Part shown: one piece after another, positions 1 to 10,048 of the stretch
How positions within the stretch are numbered: the stretch's first letter is position 1
Layout: each line of letters starts with the position of its first letter
Source of the DNA: Candidatus Sumerlaeota bacterium
Lineage (GTDB): Bacteria; Sumerlaeota; Sumerlaeia; Sumerlaeales; Sumerlaeaceae
Assembly (NCBI GenBank): GCA_026398535.1
Contig: JAPLSQ010000012.1
Span: 1-64,000, forward strand
Reading direction: 5' to 3'
Length of the DNA stretch: 64,000 nucleotides
The notes under the pieces: model-generated
Seen by the model: only the letters and a program-made list of their open reading frames with translations
Told to the model about the DNA's origin: nothing
Databases searched by the model: none
Made by a program: the position numbers and the translations under genes

Positions 1-839
1 CGGGCATTGCGGATCACGACCTCGCTGCCGGCGATGCGGTCGAGGTCAAAAGCATGAAGCGGATGTCCGAGTTCGATGAGAATGTCATTCGTCACATCGA
101 CGACATTATTGATTGCCCGCAGGCCGGCCGTTTCGATGGCGCGCTGCAGCCATAGCGGACTGGGCGCGATTGTGACGCCGCGGATCACCCTGCCCATGTA
201 ACGGGGGCAGTTGCCGGGCGCCTCGTTGCGCACGCGCGCAAATTCGCAGGCTGATTGAGCGGATTCGGCGACATCGTGGGCGGGGAATTTGGCGATGGGT
301 CTGTTATCCGCGGCAGCCACGTCGCGCGCGATGCCGCGGATCGACAGGCAATCGGCGCGGTTTGGCGTGACCTTCACATCGATGATGGCGTCGAATGACG
401 CGCCGATTTGATAGATCCAGTCCTGTGGTAAAAGGAGAAGGCCGGACGCGTCATCGTTGAGTCCCAGTTCCTTGGGGCTGCACATCATGCCCTCCGAAAC
501 CTCGCCGCGGATTTTTGACCGCTTGAGCGTCATTCCGTTGGGAAGATGGGCCCCGTCGAGCGCCACGGGAACCATGTCGCCCGCCTTCATGTTTTTTGCT
601 CCGCACACAATCCGCAAAGGCGCGGCGCCGTGTGTGTCAACCTGGCAAAGCACGAGATTGTCCGCGTTGGGGTGTTGCTTGATCTCGAGAATCTTGCCGA
701 CGACCACGCGTCCCGATCCGACGCCGAGATCAGTCACGGACTCGATTTCAAGCCCGTTCATGGTCATGCGTTCCAGCAACGCGCCCAGCGCTATGTCATA
801 ACCAAGCTCATGAAGCAACCAACGGTAACTTACGCGCAT
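1..839 (-). CDS. pheT: Phenylalanyl-tRNA synthetase beta subunit, N-terminal part (runs off window)
   Basis: Charges tRNA-Phe with phenylalanine as part of the cytoplasmic alpha2-beta2 enzyme. About 279 codons are visible; the C-terminal part lies beyond the window edge. The reading frame starts at an ATG (839) with GAGGAA eight bases upstream. The protein begins MRVSYRWLLHEL, then shows the EMAP-type tRNA-binding OB domain (residues about 40-150) with the HPNADNL motif typical of PheT, and enters the B3/B4 editing region with NRADCLSIRGIARD. No pheS lies upstream: the next gene on this strand is dacB, so pheS must be elsewhere or the usual pheS-pheT order is broken here. Identification is firm from the OB-domain and B3/B4 motifs. 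Confidence 0.93.
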   Translation of the reverse strand, partial: MRVSYRWLLHELGYDIALGALLERMTMNGLEIESVTDLGVGSGRVVVGKILEIKQHPNADNLVLCQVDTHGAAPLRIVCGAKNMKAGDMVPVALDGAHLPNGMTLKRSKIRGEVSEGMMCSPKELGLNDDASGLLLLPQDWIYQIGASFDAIIDVKVTPNRADCLSIRGIARDVAAADNRPIAKFPAHDVAESAQSACEFARVRNEAPGNCPRYMGRVIRGVTIAPSPLWLQRAIETAGLRAINNVVDVTNDILIELGHPLHAFDLDRIAGSEVVIRNA

Positions 840-863
840 ACAAACAGTTCCTCATAAAATAGT

Positions 864-885
864 CCGCGAGTTTATTGGCTCGCGG
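864..885 (-). terminator. Hairpin in the dacB-pheT gap, possible terminator
   Basis: A perfect 7-bp stem (CCGCGAG / CTCGCGG) with an 8-base loop, followed on the minus strand by ACTATTTTATG. It sits downstream of the dacB stop and about 25 bases before the pheT start, so it could end the dacB transcript or lie in the pheT leader. The T-run is short, so termination is not certain. Confidence 0.4.
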
Positions 886-997
886 CAGGATGATGTATTA
901 AGTAGTCTTTCGCGCGTATCGGATTCAACAGCAAAGAAGGAGGCGGGATCAGGGAGTGTTGAGGCGCTGGCGGGTTTGTTGCCTGCCAGGCGCGTGA

Positions 998-2491
998 TCA
1001 ATCGTCGCGCGAGCGCGCAAGGATCAGCGCCGCTGAGTCAATGAATTTCATGACAACCGACGCGTCCGATTTGAAATTGTTCACCACGATGGCATAATAC
1101 ATTTCGTGTCCGGAGTCGTTGCGGGCGATGCCGACAAGTGAACGAACTCCGCCGATCAATCCTGTTTTGCCCCATAAGCGTCCTGCGATGGCGCGTGTTT
1201 CAGTTGTTTCCTGGAACCGGGATTTCAGCGTTCCTCGCTGGCCTCCCACGGGCAGGCTTGCGCGCCACGTCTCGCGCAAGGAGCCTTGATCGATGAGCCG
1301 GATCACTTCGGCAAGCTCGCGCGCTGTTGTCCGGTTGCGGGCGGATAATCCCGATCCATCGTCAATTTTCTGGGTTGCGCACTCGAGCCCGTTGCGCCGG
1401 CAAAAATCGCGGATGACGGCACAGCCAGCCTTGAAACTGCCAGATCCGAGTTTTTCGCGTCCAAGCGTTTTCGCGAGCATGTCCGCGTAGAAATTCTGGC
1501 TGTTGAGGTTGACAACCTTGATGATCTCGCCGAGGGGGGGCGACTGCCGGGCGCCGAGTTTCAGGGCGCGATTCCGGTACGAGGCCGCGCGGCTGGGCGT
1601 GATGAGCGTGTCCTTGCCGTCCACGACAATGCCCGCGCTGGTCAGCACATCGCGGAAAACAGACAGATAGAAGAGCGGACAGTTGTGCACGGAGGCGCTG
1701 TCCTCCTTCGTGAAGTCCACGGCGATGGTGCCGGTGGCGAGGATGTCGTTGGATTTTTCCGTTCGGAGGTAATAACGCGAGCCGGTGCGCCCGCGGGCGA
1801 TGACCTTGACCGCGTTGGTTATCTTCGCGAAGGAGCCAGCGGGATTAAGTGTCATTCGGGCCTTGTCGCCGGGCAGCAGGTCGGCGCCCGACCACAAGAT
1901 GTCGACGCAGTTGTCATTAAAGGAGAGTCCCCAGATTTCCGCCTCATACCATTCGCCGCGCTCTTTCGGATACCAAGACGGGTGGAAATACTCGCGGTCG
2001 AAAATCGTATCGTCCGCGACGAGCCTGCCCGTGACACGCAAGATTCCGCGCGCGCGGAGCAGTTCGGCCCAATCGCGCATCTGGCGCGTGAGGTCGCGTT
2101 TGTCCGTTTCGAAACGCCCGGAAATGGAAGGATCGCCGCCGCCTCGGACGATGAGGTCGCCCCGCAGTTTGCCGTTGGCAATTTTGCCGTCCGCATACAG
2201 CTCTGTTGTGAACCGGTAATCAGGCCCCAGCAACGAGAGAGCCGCCGCCGTGGTGAAAAGTTTGTTGCATGAGGCCGGGGCCACGGGCGCGGTGGAGTTG
2301 ATGTCGGCAATCACAGCGCCATCGCGGACGTCGAGAACATAGACGCCCACGGTTGCGCCGCCAAGGCCGCTTGTGGAAAGCAACTCACGGATTGCTCCGC
2401 CAACTTGCGGCAGTGTTAATGTGGTTTGTGCATCCAGCGGGCCGGCAAGCGCGGCCAGGAGGCATATTGCCAGAAAGGCGGTTTTGCGCAT
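998..2491 (-). CDS. dacB: D-alanyl-D-alanine carboxypeptidase/endopeptidase (PBP4 family)
   Basis: Periplasmic class C penicillin-binding protein that trims or cleaves peptidoglycan cross-links. A signal peptide (MRKTAFLAICLLAALAGPLDA) is followed by the three active-site motifs of the S13 family: SxxK as SCNK (near residue 74), SxN as SQN (in NSQNFYADMLAK) and KTG as GKTGLIGG. The family signature DGSGLSxxN also appears. Length, about 497 residues, is normal. The frame extends to a TTG at 2503 that overlaps the stop of the upstream TPR gene (TTGA); I chose the ATG at 2491 because it begins the signal peptide. The overlap suggests translational coupling in a GH57-TPR-dacB operon. Confident in the family. 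Confidence 0.92.
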   Translation of the reverse strand: MRKTAFLAICLLAALAGPLDAQTTLTLPQVGGAIRELLSTSGLGGATVGVYVLDVRDGAVIADINSTAPVAPASCNKLFTTAAALSLLGPDYRFTTELYADGKIANGKLRGDLIVRGGGDPSISGRFETDKRDLTRQMRDWAELLRARGILRVTGRLVADDTIFDREYFHPSWYPKERGEWYEAEIWGLSFNDNCVDILWSGADLLPGDKARMTLNPAGSFAKITNAVKVIARGRTGSRYYLRTEKSNDILATGTIAVDFTKEDSASVHNCPLFYLSVFRDVLTSAGIVVDGKDTLITPSRAASYRNRALKLGARQSPPLGEIIKVVNLNSQNFYADMLAKTLGREKLGSGSFKAGCAVIRDFCRRNGLECATQKIDDGSGLSARNRTTARELAEVIRLIDQGSLRETWRASLPVGGQRGTLKSRFQETTETRAIAGRLWGKTGLIGGVRSLVGIARNDSGHEMYYAIVVNNFKSDASVVMKFIDSAALILARSRDD

Positions 2492-2499
2492 GGGAAGCG

Positions 2500-4365
2500 T
2501 CAAAGCGGTGTCGTGGTGGCTTCGGCGGACGCGCTTGTTGTGTTGTCGCCTCCGGGAGCGGTGGATGATCCGCCTCCGCCAGCTTCATCGATCAGTTTGT
2601 TGACGCCGGTCTTGTCCCTGCCGCCATATTTGATGTACTCATCGTATTCCTCCTTGGCCTTCTTGGGGTCGTTTCCGGCCTTCCGATAATAATCACCGAG
2701 CGCCAGATGCGTTTCCGGATCCTTTGGATTCAGTTCCTTGGCCCTGTTGAATTGCTCCAAGGCATTCCGCAACTTTTTCTCTTTTTCGGCTCCGCTTGCG
2801 GCCTCGCCTTGCGCTTGGAGAACTCTGCCCATTGCCAGGATGGCGGGAATGTAATTGGGCATGATTTTCAGAGCTTCCTGCGCCTTGGTTTCCGCTTGTG
2901 GCACAGTGTTTTGCTGAAGATCAGCTTCCGCCAGATAAATGTCGGCAAGCCCTTTCATGATCCGCGCTTTTGCGTTTGCCCTCGGTAGTTTGTCCAGGCT
3001 GTTGGAGACTGGTTCCAGCCATTTTTTCGCATCCTCGGGTTTCTTTTCCGCGAGGGCGATCTGCCCCATAAGAATGTGCGCCTCGACAAGCTGCGAGTCC
3101 CGTTTTCGTTTCTGGAGCTCTTTAAGTATTTTGACAGCCTGGGTGTTTTTATTGATCATAAAGTTGAGTTTTGCCTCAAGGTATTTTACGCGCGGATCAG
3201 TGGCGTTGACGCCAGCGTTGACGCCCTTTGCGAGCGTTAAATCTTCCAATGCCATCTTTATGTTGTTGAGCGCGATCAGCATTTCGGTACGGTCGGCAAT
3301 TGCATCGAAATTGTTTGGACTTCTGCCGATTTCCGCATCGAGGTTTTGCTTTGCCTTTTCGTATTCGCTGTTGTTAAAGTATGCCCGGGCCAGCGCGTAA
3401 TAAGCGCCGGCGTACTGGTCATCTTTGTTGATCAACTGCTTGAGGGTCTGAATGGCCTTGGTTGTTTCTCCGGAGTCCCTGTAAAGGTTGCCCAGCAGAT
3501 ACATGGCGTTTGTATTGGATGGGATTTTCTTGAGGCCGTCCTCCAGGATTTTGATCATTTCGGGTGTCAGCAGCGACAATTTGTACTCATGGAATTCCTT
3601 GAGCTTATCCAGAGTGAGTTTCGGAGCGTCGGAGTAGATTTGTATGTCGCCCTGCGCCGCGACGCATCGCGCGAAACTCATCGCCGCGTCCTCATATTTG
3701 CGCATATCGATTTGTTTCCTGGCGACAAGATAGGCGAACTTGGCTCTCTGGTCAGCGGCGACATTATCTTTGCCGAGTTCCAGCCCCTTTGTTATGGTTT
3801 CGATGGCGGTTGTTTCGCCGCCAGGGATTTTCAGAAGCATGTCGCCGTAGTCCAGGTAAGGGCGGTAATCCTGATCGTTGATTTCAATGGCGATCTTGAG
3901 CTCCCTTTCTTTATCCTTTGAGTTCTGGCGGTCGGAAGCTTGTTGTGCCCTCAAGTAATGAATGTTGGCGAGCATCTTCTTTGCGGCATCAGTGGGGTTG
4001 CTGCGTTGGATCTCTTCCAGCCGGGCCTGCGCTTCATCGAGGTTGCGCTGACCGATCAGATTTTCGGCGGCGCGCAATTCGTCATCCATGGCCGCGGCTT
4101 CGCGCGGCTGCACGGCCGTGGTTTCGGCCGGCGCGCCCTTTGACACGCTGAGAATTTCAGCGCGTTTCAGGCTCAACCGGCCAAGGCTTGTCTCTATCTC
4201 GACCATGCCGCTGGTCTCCGAGATGATTGTGCCGCTTAGTTTGTTGCCATTTGTCAGGCGCACCGTGTCGGTCGCGCGCGCGGACGGGATAAGTGCGAGG
4301 GACAGTGCGGCGACAGCGCCCGCGCACAGCATATTATTCACTACGCGATTAAAGTGAAATTTCAT
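2500..4365 (-). CDS. Exported tetratricopeptide-repeat protein
   Basis: A 621-residue protein with a signal peptide ending near ALIPSARA. A short beta-rich segment (residues about 33-75, RLTNGNKLSGTI onward) precedes a long array of TPR-like helical pairs covering most of residues 95-590, seen as recurring motifs such as AMYLLGNLYRDSGETTKA, AYYALARAYFNNSEYEKA and THLALGDYYRKAG. The tail is Gly/Ser/Thr-rich and probably flexible. TPR arrays bind partner proteins; the partner is unknown. The ATG at 4365 has GAGG six bases upstream. It lies 9 bases after GH57 and overlaps dacB by 4, so the three are probably co-transcribed. I cannot assign a specific role beyond a periplasmic scaffold. Confidence 0.85.
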   Translation of the reverse strand: MKFHFNRVVNNMLCAGAVAALSLALIPSARATDTVRLTNGNKLSGTIISETSGMVEIETSLGRLSLKRAEILSVSKGAPAETTAVQPREAAAMDDELRAAENLIGQRNLDEAQARLEEIQRSNPTDAAKKMLANIHYLRAQQASDRQNSKDKERELKIAIEINDQDYRPYLDYGDMLLKIPGGETTAIETITKGLELGKDNVAADQRAKFAYLVARKQIDMRKYEDAAMSFARCVAAQGDIQIYSDAPKLTLDKLKEFHEYKLSLLTPEMIKILEDGLKKIPSNTNAMYLLGNLYRDSGETTKAIQTLKQLINKDDQYAGAYYALARAYFNNSEYEKAKQNLDAEIGRSPNNFDAIADRTEMLIALNNIKMALEDLTLAKGVNAGVNATDPRVKYLEAKLNFMINKNTQAVKILKELQKRKRDSQLVEAHILMGQIALAEKKPEDAKKWLEPVSNSLDKLPRANAKARIMKGLADIYLAEADLQQNTVPQAETKAQEALKIMPNYIPAILAMGRVLQAQGEAASGAEKEKKLRNALEQFNRAKELNPKDPETHLALGDYYRKAGNDPKKAKEEYDEYIKYGGRDKTGVNKLIDEAGGGGSSTAPGGDNTTSASAEATTTPL

Positions 4366-4374
4366 ATTTATCCT

Positions 4375-6618
4375 CTAAACAACCCACATTTTGGTTTCGA
4401 AATTGTCATAAGGCGCTTTGAGACGCAAGGGCATTCGCGCAGGACAACGCTCGATCTCGCGCCCATTGACCTCAAGGGTCACGAAAAATTGGATCTCTTC
4501 CGTGTTTTCTATGTTCAATGTTGTGAAAGGCACGGCCAGTTCGACGACCTGTCCCACGGCAAAATTCGGCAGTTCACTGATAAGTTCAAAATCCATGTCA
4601 GTCTGGCGTCCCAGCAATGCCACGGGCTTTTCTGAGTCGGGCTGCGCGGTGTTGTGGCGGCCTTGCAGCGCCATGATGATCGTCCATGATTCGCGGGCGA
4701 TGAGCGACAGATTCAGCGTCACCCTGTCGCGCGGCACGGTCTTGATAATCTTGTGGTTGCAGTCGATGCGGAAATATAGATTGTCTTGGTCGAAGCCGTA
4801 GCACAGCCTGCGGATCAGATACTGTGCCTGGTGCATGGCGCCGCCGCCCATCGAGGGGTCATACTGGCCGGCCGCGAACCATTCGAAATAACTGGTATTG
4901 CGCCCGTCGATGACCGGTTTGATGAAGGCGCGCGGGTCGCGGGCGCAGCCGGTCAACCCCTGTGTCTTGATCGGTATGAAAAGGAACGACGGGGGCGGAA
5001 TGCCGAGGATGTCGCACGCCGACCTGAGATGGGCGCGGTACAACTGGTCAAATTCATCGTCGATGCCGCTTGAGTGGTCGTCGCCATACCACCAGTTCCA
5101 GTCGCTGCCCTCGGCGATCATGAGCTCCTTGCGAGCCGCCTCGACCTGGGCTGTGGTCAGCGTTGCGTGATATTTGCCGATGTGGCTCTCGACCATGTCG
5201 CGCACTTCATGGAGATAATCCCACGACTGGTTGTCCTCGCGGTGGCCGATCCAGATGCTGAAATCGCCGTTGATCCAGCTTCCGCTGAAGATCTGCGGCA
5301 GGATTTGCGCGGGCGGATAATGGTCGAGGTAGTCGCAAATGCGGATTGTCACGATGCGGCTCGATTCCGAGATCATCTGGTAAAACTTGCGCAGGAAGGG
5401 GAGTCCGTCATCGCGATAGTGTTCCCAGCAGTTTTCGCCGTCGAGGATGAGGGTGACGAGCGCGGGGCGATTCAACTCCCGTGTGTTGTCCGCGATTTTT
5501 TCAAGCCTCGCCAAAATGTCGGCTGCCGCTTCATCGGCGGGCAGCGACGGATACTGGAAACCGACAAGATCGCTGATGAACTGGTCGCGGAATATGACAG
5601 CCACCCGCGCGCCGTCGTGTTCAGCCATATAGGGCTGGTAAAGCATGCCGCTGTTGAGCACCGTGCCATCGGCTCCGCGCCGCACCGGCTGGCCGAGTGA
5701 ACGCGCCAGGATGGTTTCATCGGTGGCGATCCACTGGATGTTCTCGGAGGCGAACAGGGGGATGGTGGCGGGCGAGACGGCCCCCTCGGCAGGCCACATG
5801 CCGCGCGGACGCTGTCCGAACATTTGCTCATGGAATTGTGCGGCCCGGCGCACGTGGTCTCGGGCGTCGTCGGGGTGTGAGAAGCGCTTGCGCGGCAGCG
5901 TGATGTCGGGCCGCGCCACGAGCGCGCTGTCAGTGTCGATGATCAGTGGGAGGATTGGATGGTAGAAGGGCGTCGTTGAGATTTCGATCTGGCCGCGTTC
6001 CGCGCATTCCCTCCAGACGGGCACGATGCGCGCCATCATCTGGCGCTGCTTGAGGATGATCGTCTGTTTGTCGTGTTCGGTGAAGTCGCGCCCCTTGCGT
6101 ATCAGCGCCGCGAGCGCCTCATCGCGTTCGCGCTCAAGCGGATCGATCCATGCCAGGTTGTGCCATGCCTGCAGGTCACGGAAATCGTCATCGGTGAAAT
6201 ACTGCGCGACGCGCATCAGTTCGGCATCGCTTTTCGCCCAGCCGCGCTTTTCGTACAGTTCACGGTAGCGGGTGTAGGGCTTGATCATGTTGTCATAGTG
6301 TGCGAAGAAAAATTTCTCGAGGATGAAGAGTTTCTCGCTCGCGTTGAGGAGCTCCGCCGGACGCAATGTCAGGTCGAGGAAGAGGTCCGTGGCTTCACGC
6401 TCCACATAATCGGAAATTTGTTCGAGCAGCGACGGCGCCATGTTGAAATTGATCCGGATGCGCGGGAATTCGCTGAGGAGTTCGACCATGTCGAGGTAAT
6501 CTTTCGTGCCATGCAACCGCACCCACGGCATGATGTACTTGCCGCTGTTGATGTCCTTGTAATAAGGCTGATGCATGTGCCACAAAATGGCAAGATAGAG
6601 CGGATGGCTGTCGGTCAT
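4375..6618 (-). CDS. Glycoside hydrolase family 57 protein (alpha-glucan active)
   Basis: Probably hydrolyses or transfers alpha-glucans in the cytoplasm (no signal peptide). The N-terminus has the GH57 signature HPLYLAILWHMHQP. The region with the putative catalytic Glu is GMWPAEGAVSP, and the acid/base region is LILDGENCWEHY, fitting the retaining GH57 barrel. The C-terminal third (from about residue 560) is a beta-rich extension seen in the long COG1449-type members. I took the ATG at 6618 (MTDSHPLY) because the family normally begins there; the frame extends 30 codons upstream to a TTG at 6708 with no clear ribosome site. First gene of the GH57-TPR-dacB set. The substrate (glycogen, amylose or other) cannot be read from sequence. 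Confidence 0.88.
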   Translation of the reverse strand: MTDSHPLYLAILWHMHQPYYKDINSGKYIMPWVRLHGTKDYLDMVELLSEFPRIRINFNMAPSLLEQISDYVEREATDLFLDLTLRPAELLNASEKLFILEKFFFAHYDNMIKPYTRYRELYEKRGWAKSDAELMRVAQYFTDDDFRDLQAWHNLAWIDPLERERDEALAALIRKGRDFTEHDKQTIILKQRQMMARIVPVWRECAERGQIEISTTPFYHPILPLIIDTDSALVARPDITLPRKRFSHPDDARDHVRRAAQFHEQMFGQRPRGMWPAEGAVSPATIPLFASENIQWIATDETILARSLGQPVRRGADGTVLNSGMLYQPYMAEHDGARVAVIFRDQFISDLVGFQYPSLPADEAAADILARLEKIADNTRELNRPALVTLILDGENCWEHYRDDGLPFLRKFYQMISESSRIVTIRICDYLDHYPPAQILPQIFSGSWINGDFSIWIGHREDNQSWDYLHEVRDMVESHIGKYHATLTTAQVEAARKELMIAEGSDWNWWYGDDHSSGIDDEFDQLYRAHLRSACDILGIPPPSFLFIPIKTQGLTGCARDPRAFIKPVIDGRNTSYFEWFAAGQYDPSMGGGAMHQAQYLIRRLCYGFDQDNLYFRIDCNHKIIKTVPRDRVTLNLSLIARESWTIIMALQGRHNTAQPDSEKPVALLGRQTDMDFELISELPNFAVGQVVELAVPFTTLNIENTEEIQFFVTLEVNGREIERCPARMPLRLKAPYDNFETKMWVV

Positions 6619-6808
6619 TCTGGTTTGCCCGGCATAGGCATATGTGTCATTTGGTATGAATGAAGACCATTCTAATTGTTCAATTTCGGCGTTTTGCGCA
6701 ACGCTCAACCAATTTGATGACAGCAGTTTGTGGCATTGAGCGGGAATTGTAAAGCCGATTGTGGATAGGAATCATGTTGTATGGCGTGCAAAGGTGAGGT
6801 GCGAAGCC

Positions 6809-8272
6809 TTAGTTGTTTGTGGTGATTTGGAACACGCGGGCTTCGTTGAAACCATATCGCTCCATGAGTGTAACGCTTTCAGATGACTCAGCAGCCAAAC
6901 GGCTCAAGCGCTTCTGCTGGTCACGGTATTCAAATATCCAGGATTGTGTTTTCCCGGTCGCGCGCTCTCTGATCATGCGCAGCACGTCATCGTTGCTCGC
7001 TTTATAGGGGATCAGGCATATGTCGACCTGCGCCGCCCCATAATAATTGAGTATGAGCGGGAAGATTGTTGAATGCCGCATAAACACAGGATCACCAGGC
7101 GCGGCTTGCTCGCGCAGAAAGATTGCCGCTTCGCGCGCGCCCGATCCGCGATGATACCATTGGTTTCCCAGTCCTGTTGCCACAATCACCGCGATCAGGA
7201 ACGCCATCATATGACTGGTTCTGACAGGATATTGCGCAACTCCCCACAGGGCAAGAATCCACAAAGGCGCGCTTGCGGGCAGGAGATAGCGCCCGGGACC
7301 GATGATGTGCAGCGTGAAAATTCCAAAAACACACATGAGGCACAGTGGCACAATGCTGGCATAAAAACAGAACTTGAGGAAAACATACGGTCCAATTTGC
7401 CCGTCAATATCCGCTTGGGAGCGGCGTAATTTTCTCCACCCGATGATGCCGCCAATCGCACATACAAGCAGCATGATTTCGTCAACGCCGCGCATCCAGA
7501 AAGCATCAGGCGAACTCCCAAAAACCACAAGAGACGCCCGTCCCCACAGTATGGCTATCCGGGGAAGATGAAATCCGTCGAATTGCATTTCGCGATTAAT
7601 CGACACATAAACCGCGCCGCCAATAGCTCCCATTGTCAGGGCAACAGCCGCGCCCGCGAGAGCGGCGCGGCGATGACGCGGAAAGGCGCGGCCGGCAAAC
7701 ATGGCAAATGCCGCATGGCCCGCATAGAACGCCACCATGGCCGGTTGCAGTGACACGGCGATCAATAGCCAGAAGTAGTATGCCGTCCATGTCCGCCATC
7801 CGCCGCGCTCCATCGTGCGCAAATAAAAATAGTGTGACAGGGTTGCGGCCACGGTCAACATCGAGTACATCCGGGCTTCCTGTGAAGACCATACGGCCAT
7901 CCCGTTGAATGCGGCCATGGACATGAGCGCCAGCAGCAGACCGTTTGACACACTTTTGCGCGCGAAAAGCCACACGGCCGGAACCAGCATCGCGCCGGCG
8001 ACCGCCGAGGGGAAGCGCAAAGCCCACTCTGATGTTCCCGCGACAAGTGTCCACAGTTTCAGCAGGATGAAATAAGTGGGCAGATGACCCGCGTGCAGCC
8101 GGTCCATGATAAGGTCCGGCAACGGGCGCAGAATGGCATCAAGCGTGTGGAATTCGTCGGTCCAGAAGCCACGGTAATCCAGATGGAACAGCCGCGCCGC
8201 GAGCGCTGCGGCTGTCAGTCCCAGCATCGGCCAAAGCCCGGCGCGGCATGCCTGCTGTCGGGTATCCATCAT
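6809..8272 (-). CDS. Polytopic membrane glycosyltransferase, PMT/GT39 (ArnT-like) type
   Basis: A roughly 487-residue multi-spanning protein, probably using a polyprenyl-phosphate sugar to glycosylate lipid or protein on the outer face of the inner membrane. The first extracytoplasmic loop carries the acidic motif FWTDEFHTLD (Asp-Glu pair), and a later loop carries SSQEARMYSML, both typical of the PMT superfamily; about ten hydrophobic segments follow. The frame is open upstream to 8443, but the tandem ATGATG at 8272 overlaps the stop of the preceding gene (ATGA), so I placed the start there. It is part of a run of three related genes reading the same way. Donor and acceptor are unknown. Confidence 0.82.
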   Translation of the reverse strand: MMDTRQQACRAGLWPMLGLTAAALAARLFHLDYRGFWTDEFHTLDAILRPLPDLIMDRLHAGHLPTYFILLKLWTLVAGTSEWALRFPSAVAGAMLVPAVWLFARKSVSNGLLLALMSMAAFNGMAVWSSQEARMYSMLTVAATLSHYFYLRTMERGGWRTWTAYYFWLLIAVSLQPAMVAFYAGHAAFAMFAGRAFPRHRRAALAGAAVALTMGAIGGAVYVSINREMQFDGFHLPRIAILWGRASLVVFGSSPDAFWMRGVDEIMLLVCAIGGIIGWRKLRRSQADIDGQIGPYVFLKFCFYASIVPLCLMCVFGIFTLHIIGPGRYLLPASAPLWILALWGVAQYPVRTSHMMAFLIAVIVATGLGNQWYHRGSGAREAAIFLREQAAPGDPVFMRHSTIFPLILNYYGAAQVDICLIPYKASNDDVLRMIRERATGKTQSWIFEYRDQQKRLSRLAAESSESVTLMERYGFNEARVFQITTNN

Positions 8273-9964
8273 TGGCGGCCCCGCTCCGGACTTTTGTCCG
8301 CGATAGTGCCCGGCAGATGGGGATTGTTGCCCCAGGACGGGCCATGAACAGCAAGGTTGCTGATTTTCACATCCGAGCACATGTTTGAGGTGAAATCGAA
8401 GCGGATAAAGCGGGTCAACGCGGGCACATGGATGATGCGCCACGCCGTGCCGCCACGCTCCTGGAAGCTGTTCAGAGCGGCCTGGGCGGGCACAACAGTG
8501 TCGATTGTCGCGGGCATGGTGACCGTCGCGCTCGTTTCGTCGTCGTAGTTGATGGTGAAGTTGATTGTCATCCAGCGTTCGGCGGGTTCGAGCATTTTGA
8601 TCGAATAGTCGAAAGACACAAGCAAATCGCTTACCCGGGCGGGATTGACGGCGATGATTCCCACCGGTTCAGAAACCATATTGTCACGCGAAATGCCGGT
8701 AAAATGGCCCGTGTAGACGCCCCTGATCATTTGCTGGGCGGCTTCCCCGCGCCGCAACAGCGACTTTGTTTTCAGCAGGTTGGCGCCGCTGAATCTTGCC
8801 CATTGCAGCGTCATTCCCGCCAGCGCCCACCAGAATATTCCAAGCACGAGCAGGCGCGTGATCCGGCGGAATTGCGCGCGCGGAACGAGTCTGACAAACA
8901 CCGCCGATGCCATGATGATCAGGAGAGGATCGGAAGGGCTGCGGTATCGCACGTTGGGCACAAGCACAATGAAAGGAAGCACGGAACATATCCAGATGAG
9001 CGGTATGAAATGCGGCAGATGCCTGCCTCGATAAAACAATCCCGCCACGCCGAGTACGAGAACAGGGATGAAAGGCAGGAGCGGGAAATAAAAACGCGGG
9101 CCGAATGGATTCGTGGCGAAATGTCCCTTGGGTTGTCTGTCCTCCCATGGCCAGAAAACTTGGTTTTCAACAAATAGAAGCCTCAGTTTCGCGGGTATCA
9201 GGTAAAACAACTCTTGGGCGGGGTTGCTGGTCATGAATTGCAGCGCGTGTTGCTTCATGGCTTCATGCCATTGGGGCGCCGGCAGGTTATTCATTTTGCC
9301 GTACAGTCTTTCTGGCAGCCATTCGGGCGGCGTCCACCGTCCATCCGCCACCTCGTTGTTGCCCTGGATAAGGTTGTGCCCAAGATTGTCGCCCACGAAA
9401 CACGGGCGTCCGATGAGCAGCGAGTTGCGCAAGGACCACGGGGCCATCAGGCCAAACGCCGTCACGGCGATGAGCGCCGGAAGAGCAATTCTTCGCAAAA
9501 GACCGCCGTCTCGCCGCGCCGCGCCTGGGCGGACGCGGTTCATATCGTATAATAAACAAATGGGCAGTAGCAGCGTAAGCAAACGCGCTGACCACAGCAA
9601 CGCTGACCCCGTAAAAATAGCGCGCGACGCCCGCCAGCGCCAGAAGGCCACCCGCGCTCGCGAACACCTGAATATAGAGCGCCGGCTTGATGGTTTCTGC
9701 AATGGGGAATAGGAATGACACCAAGTGCAGATAAAACGGGTAGCCCGGGGGAAAAAGAATGGTGGAAAATGGATTGGCGTTTCCGTCATGAAACAGGGCA
9801 TACCAATAATTCAAATAGGTTGCCATGTCCGCCATCGGCGAATAATGCAGGGCATGAACATGGACCAATCTCAGGATCGACGCCAGCACACTGCACCCGG
9901 CCAGTTGCACATGGTATCGCCGGATCAGCGAACCATGGATAAGTCTGGCACTGGATTGACTCAT
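8269..9964 (-). pseudogene. Frameshifted PMT/GT39-type membrane glycosyltransferase
   Basis: Two frames carry the two halves of one membrane glycosyltransferase. The 5' half (from ATG 9964) has the first acidic loop region (MADMATYLNYWYALF), LFPPGYPFYLHLV and three membrane segments, then turns into Arg-rich nonsense after about AYAATAHLFII. The 3' half, in the other frame, becomes membrane-like near LLTLLLPICLLYDM and continues through FGLMAPWSLRNSL and GHNLIQGNNEV to a stop at 8269. The switch is near 9540-9580. The distance from start to the PW-x-x-RN motif looks about 100 residues shorter than usual, suggesting an out-of-frame internal deletion rather than a single-base slip. The C-terminal 150 residues form a soluble beta-rich domain. 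Either a real pseudogene or an assembly error. Confidence 0.72.
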
Positions 9965-10048
9965 TGAATTCGATAATCCGGTTGTGTTCCTTCTTGCATG
10001 ATCTGCTACCAAGACGCGGCGCGGGACGCAACCATGATCGGCGCTGTC

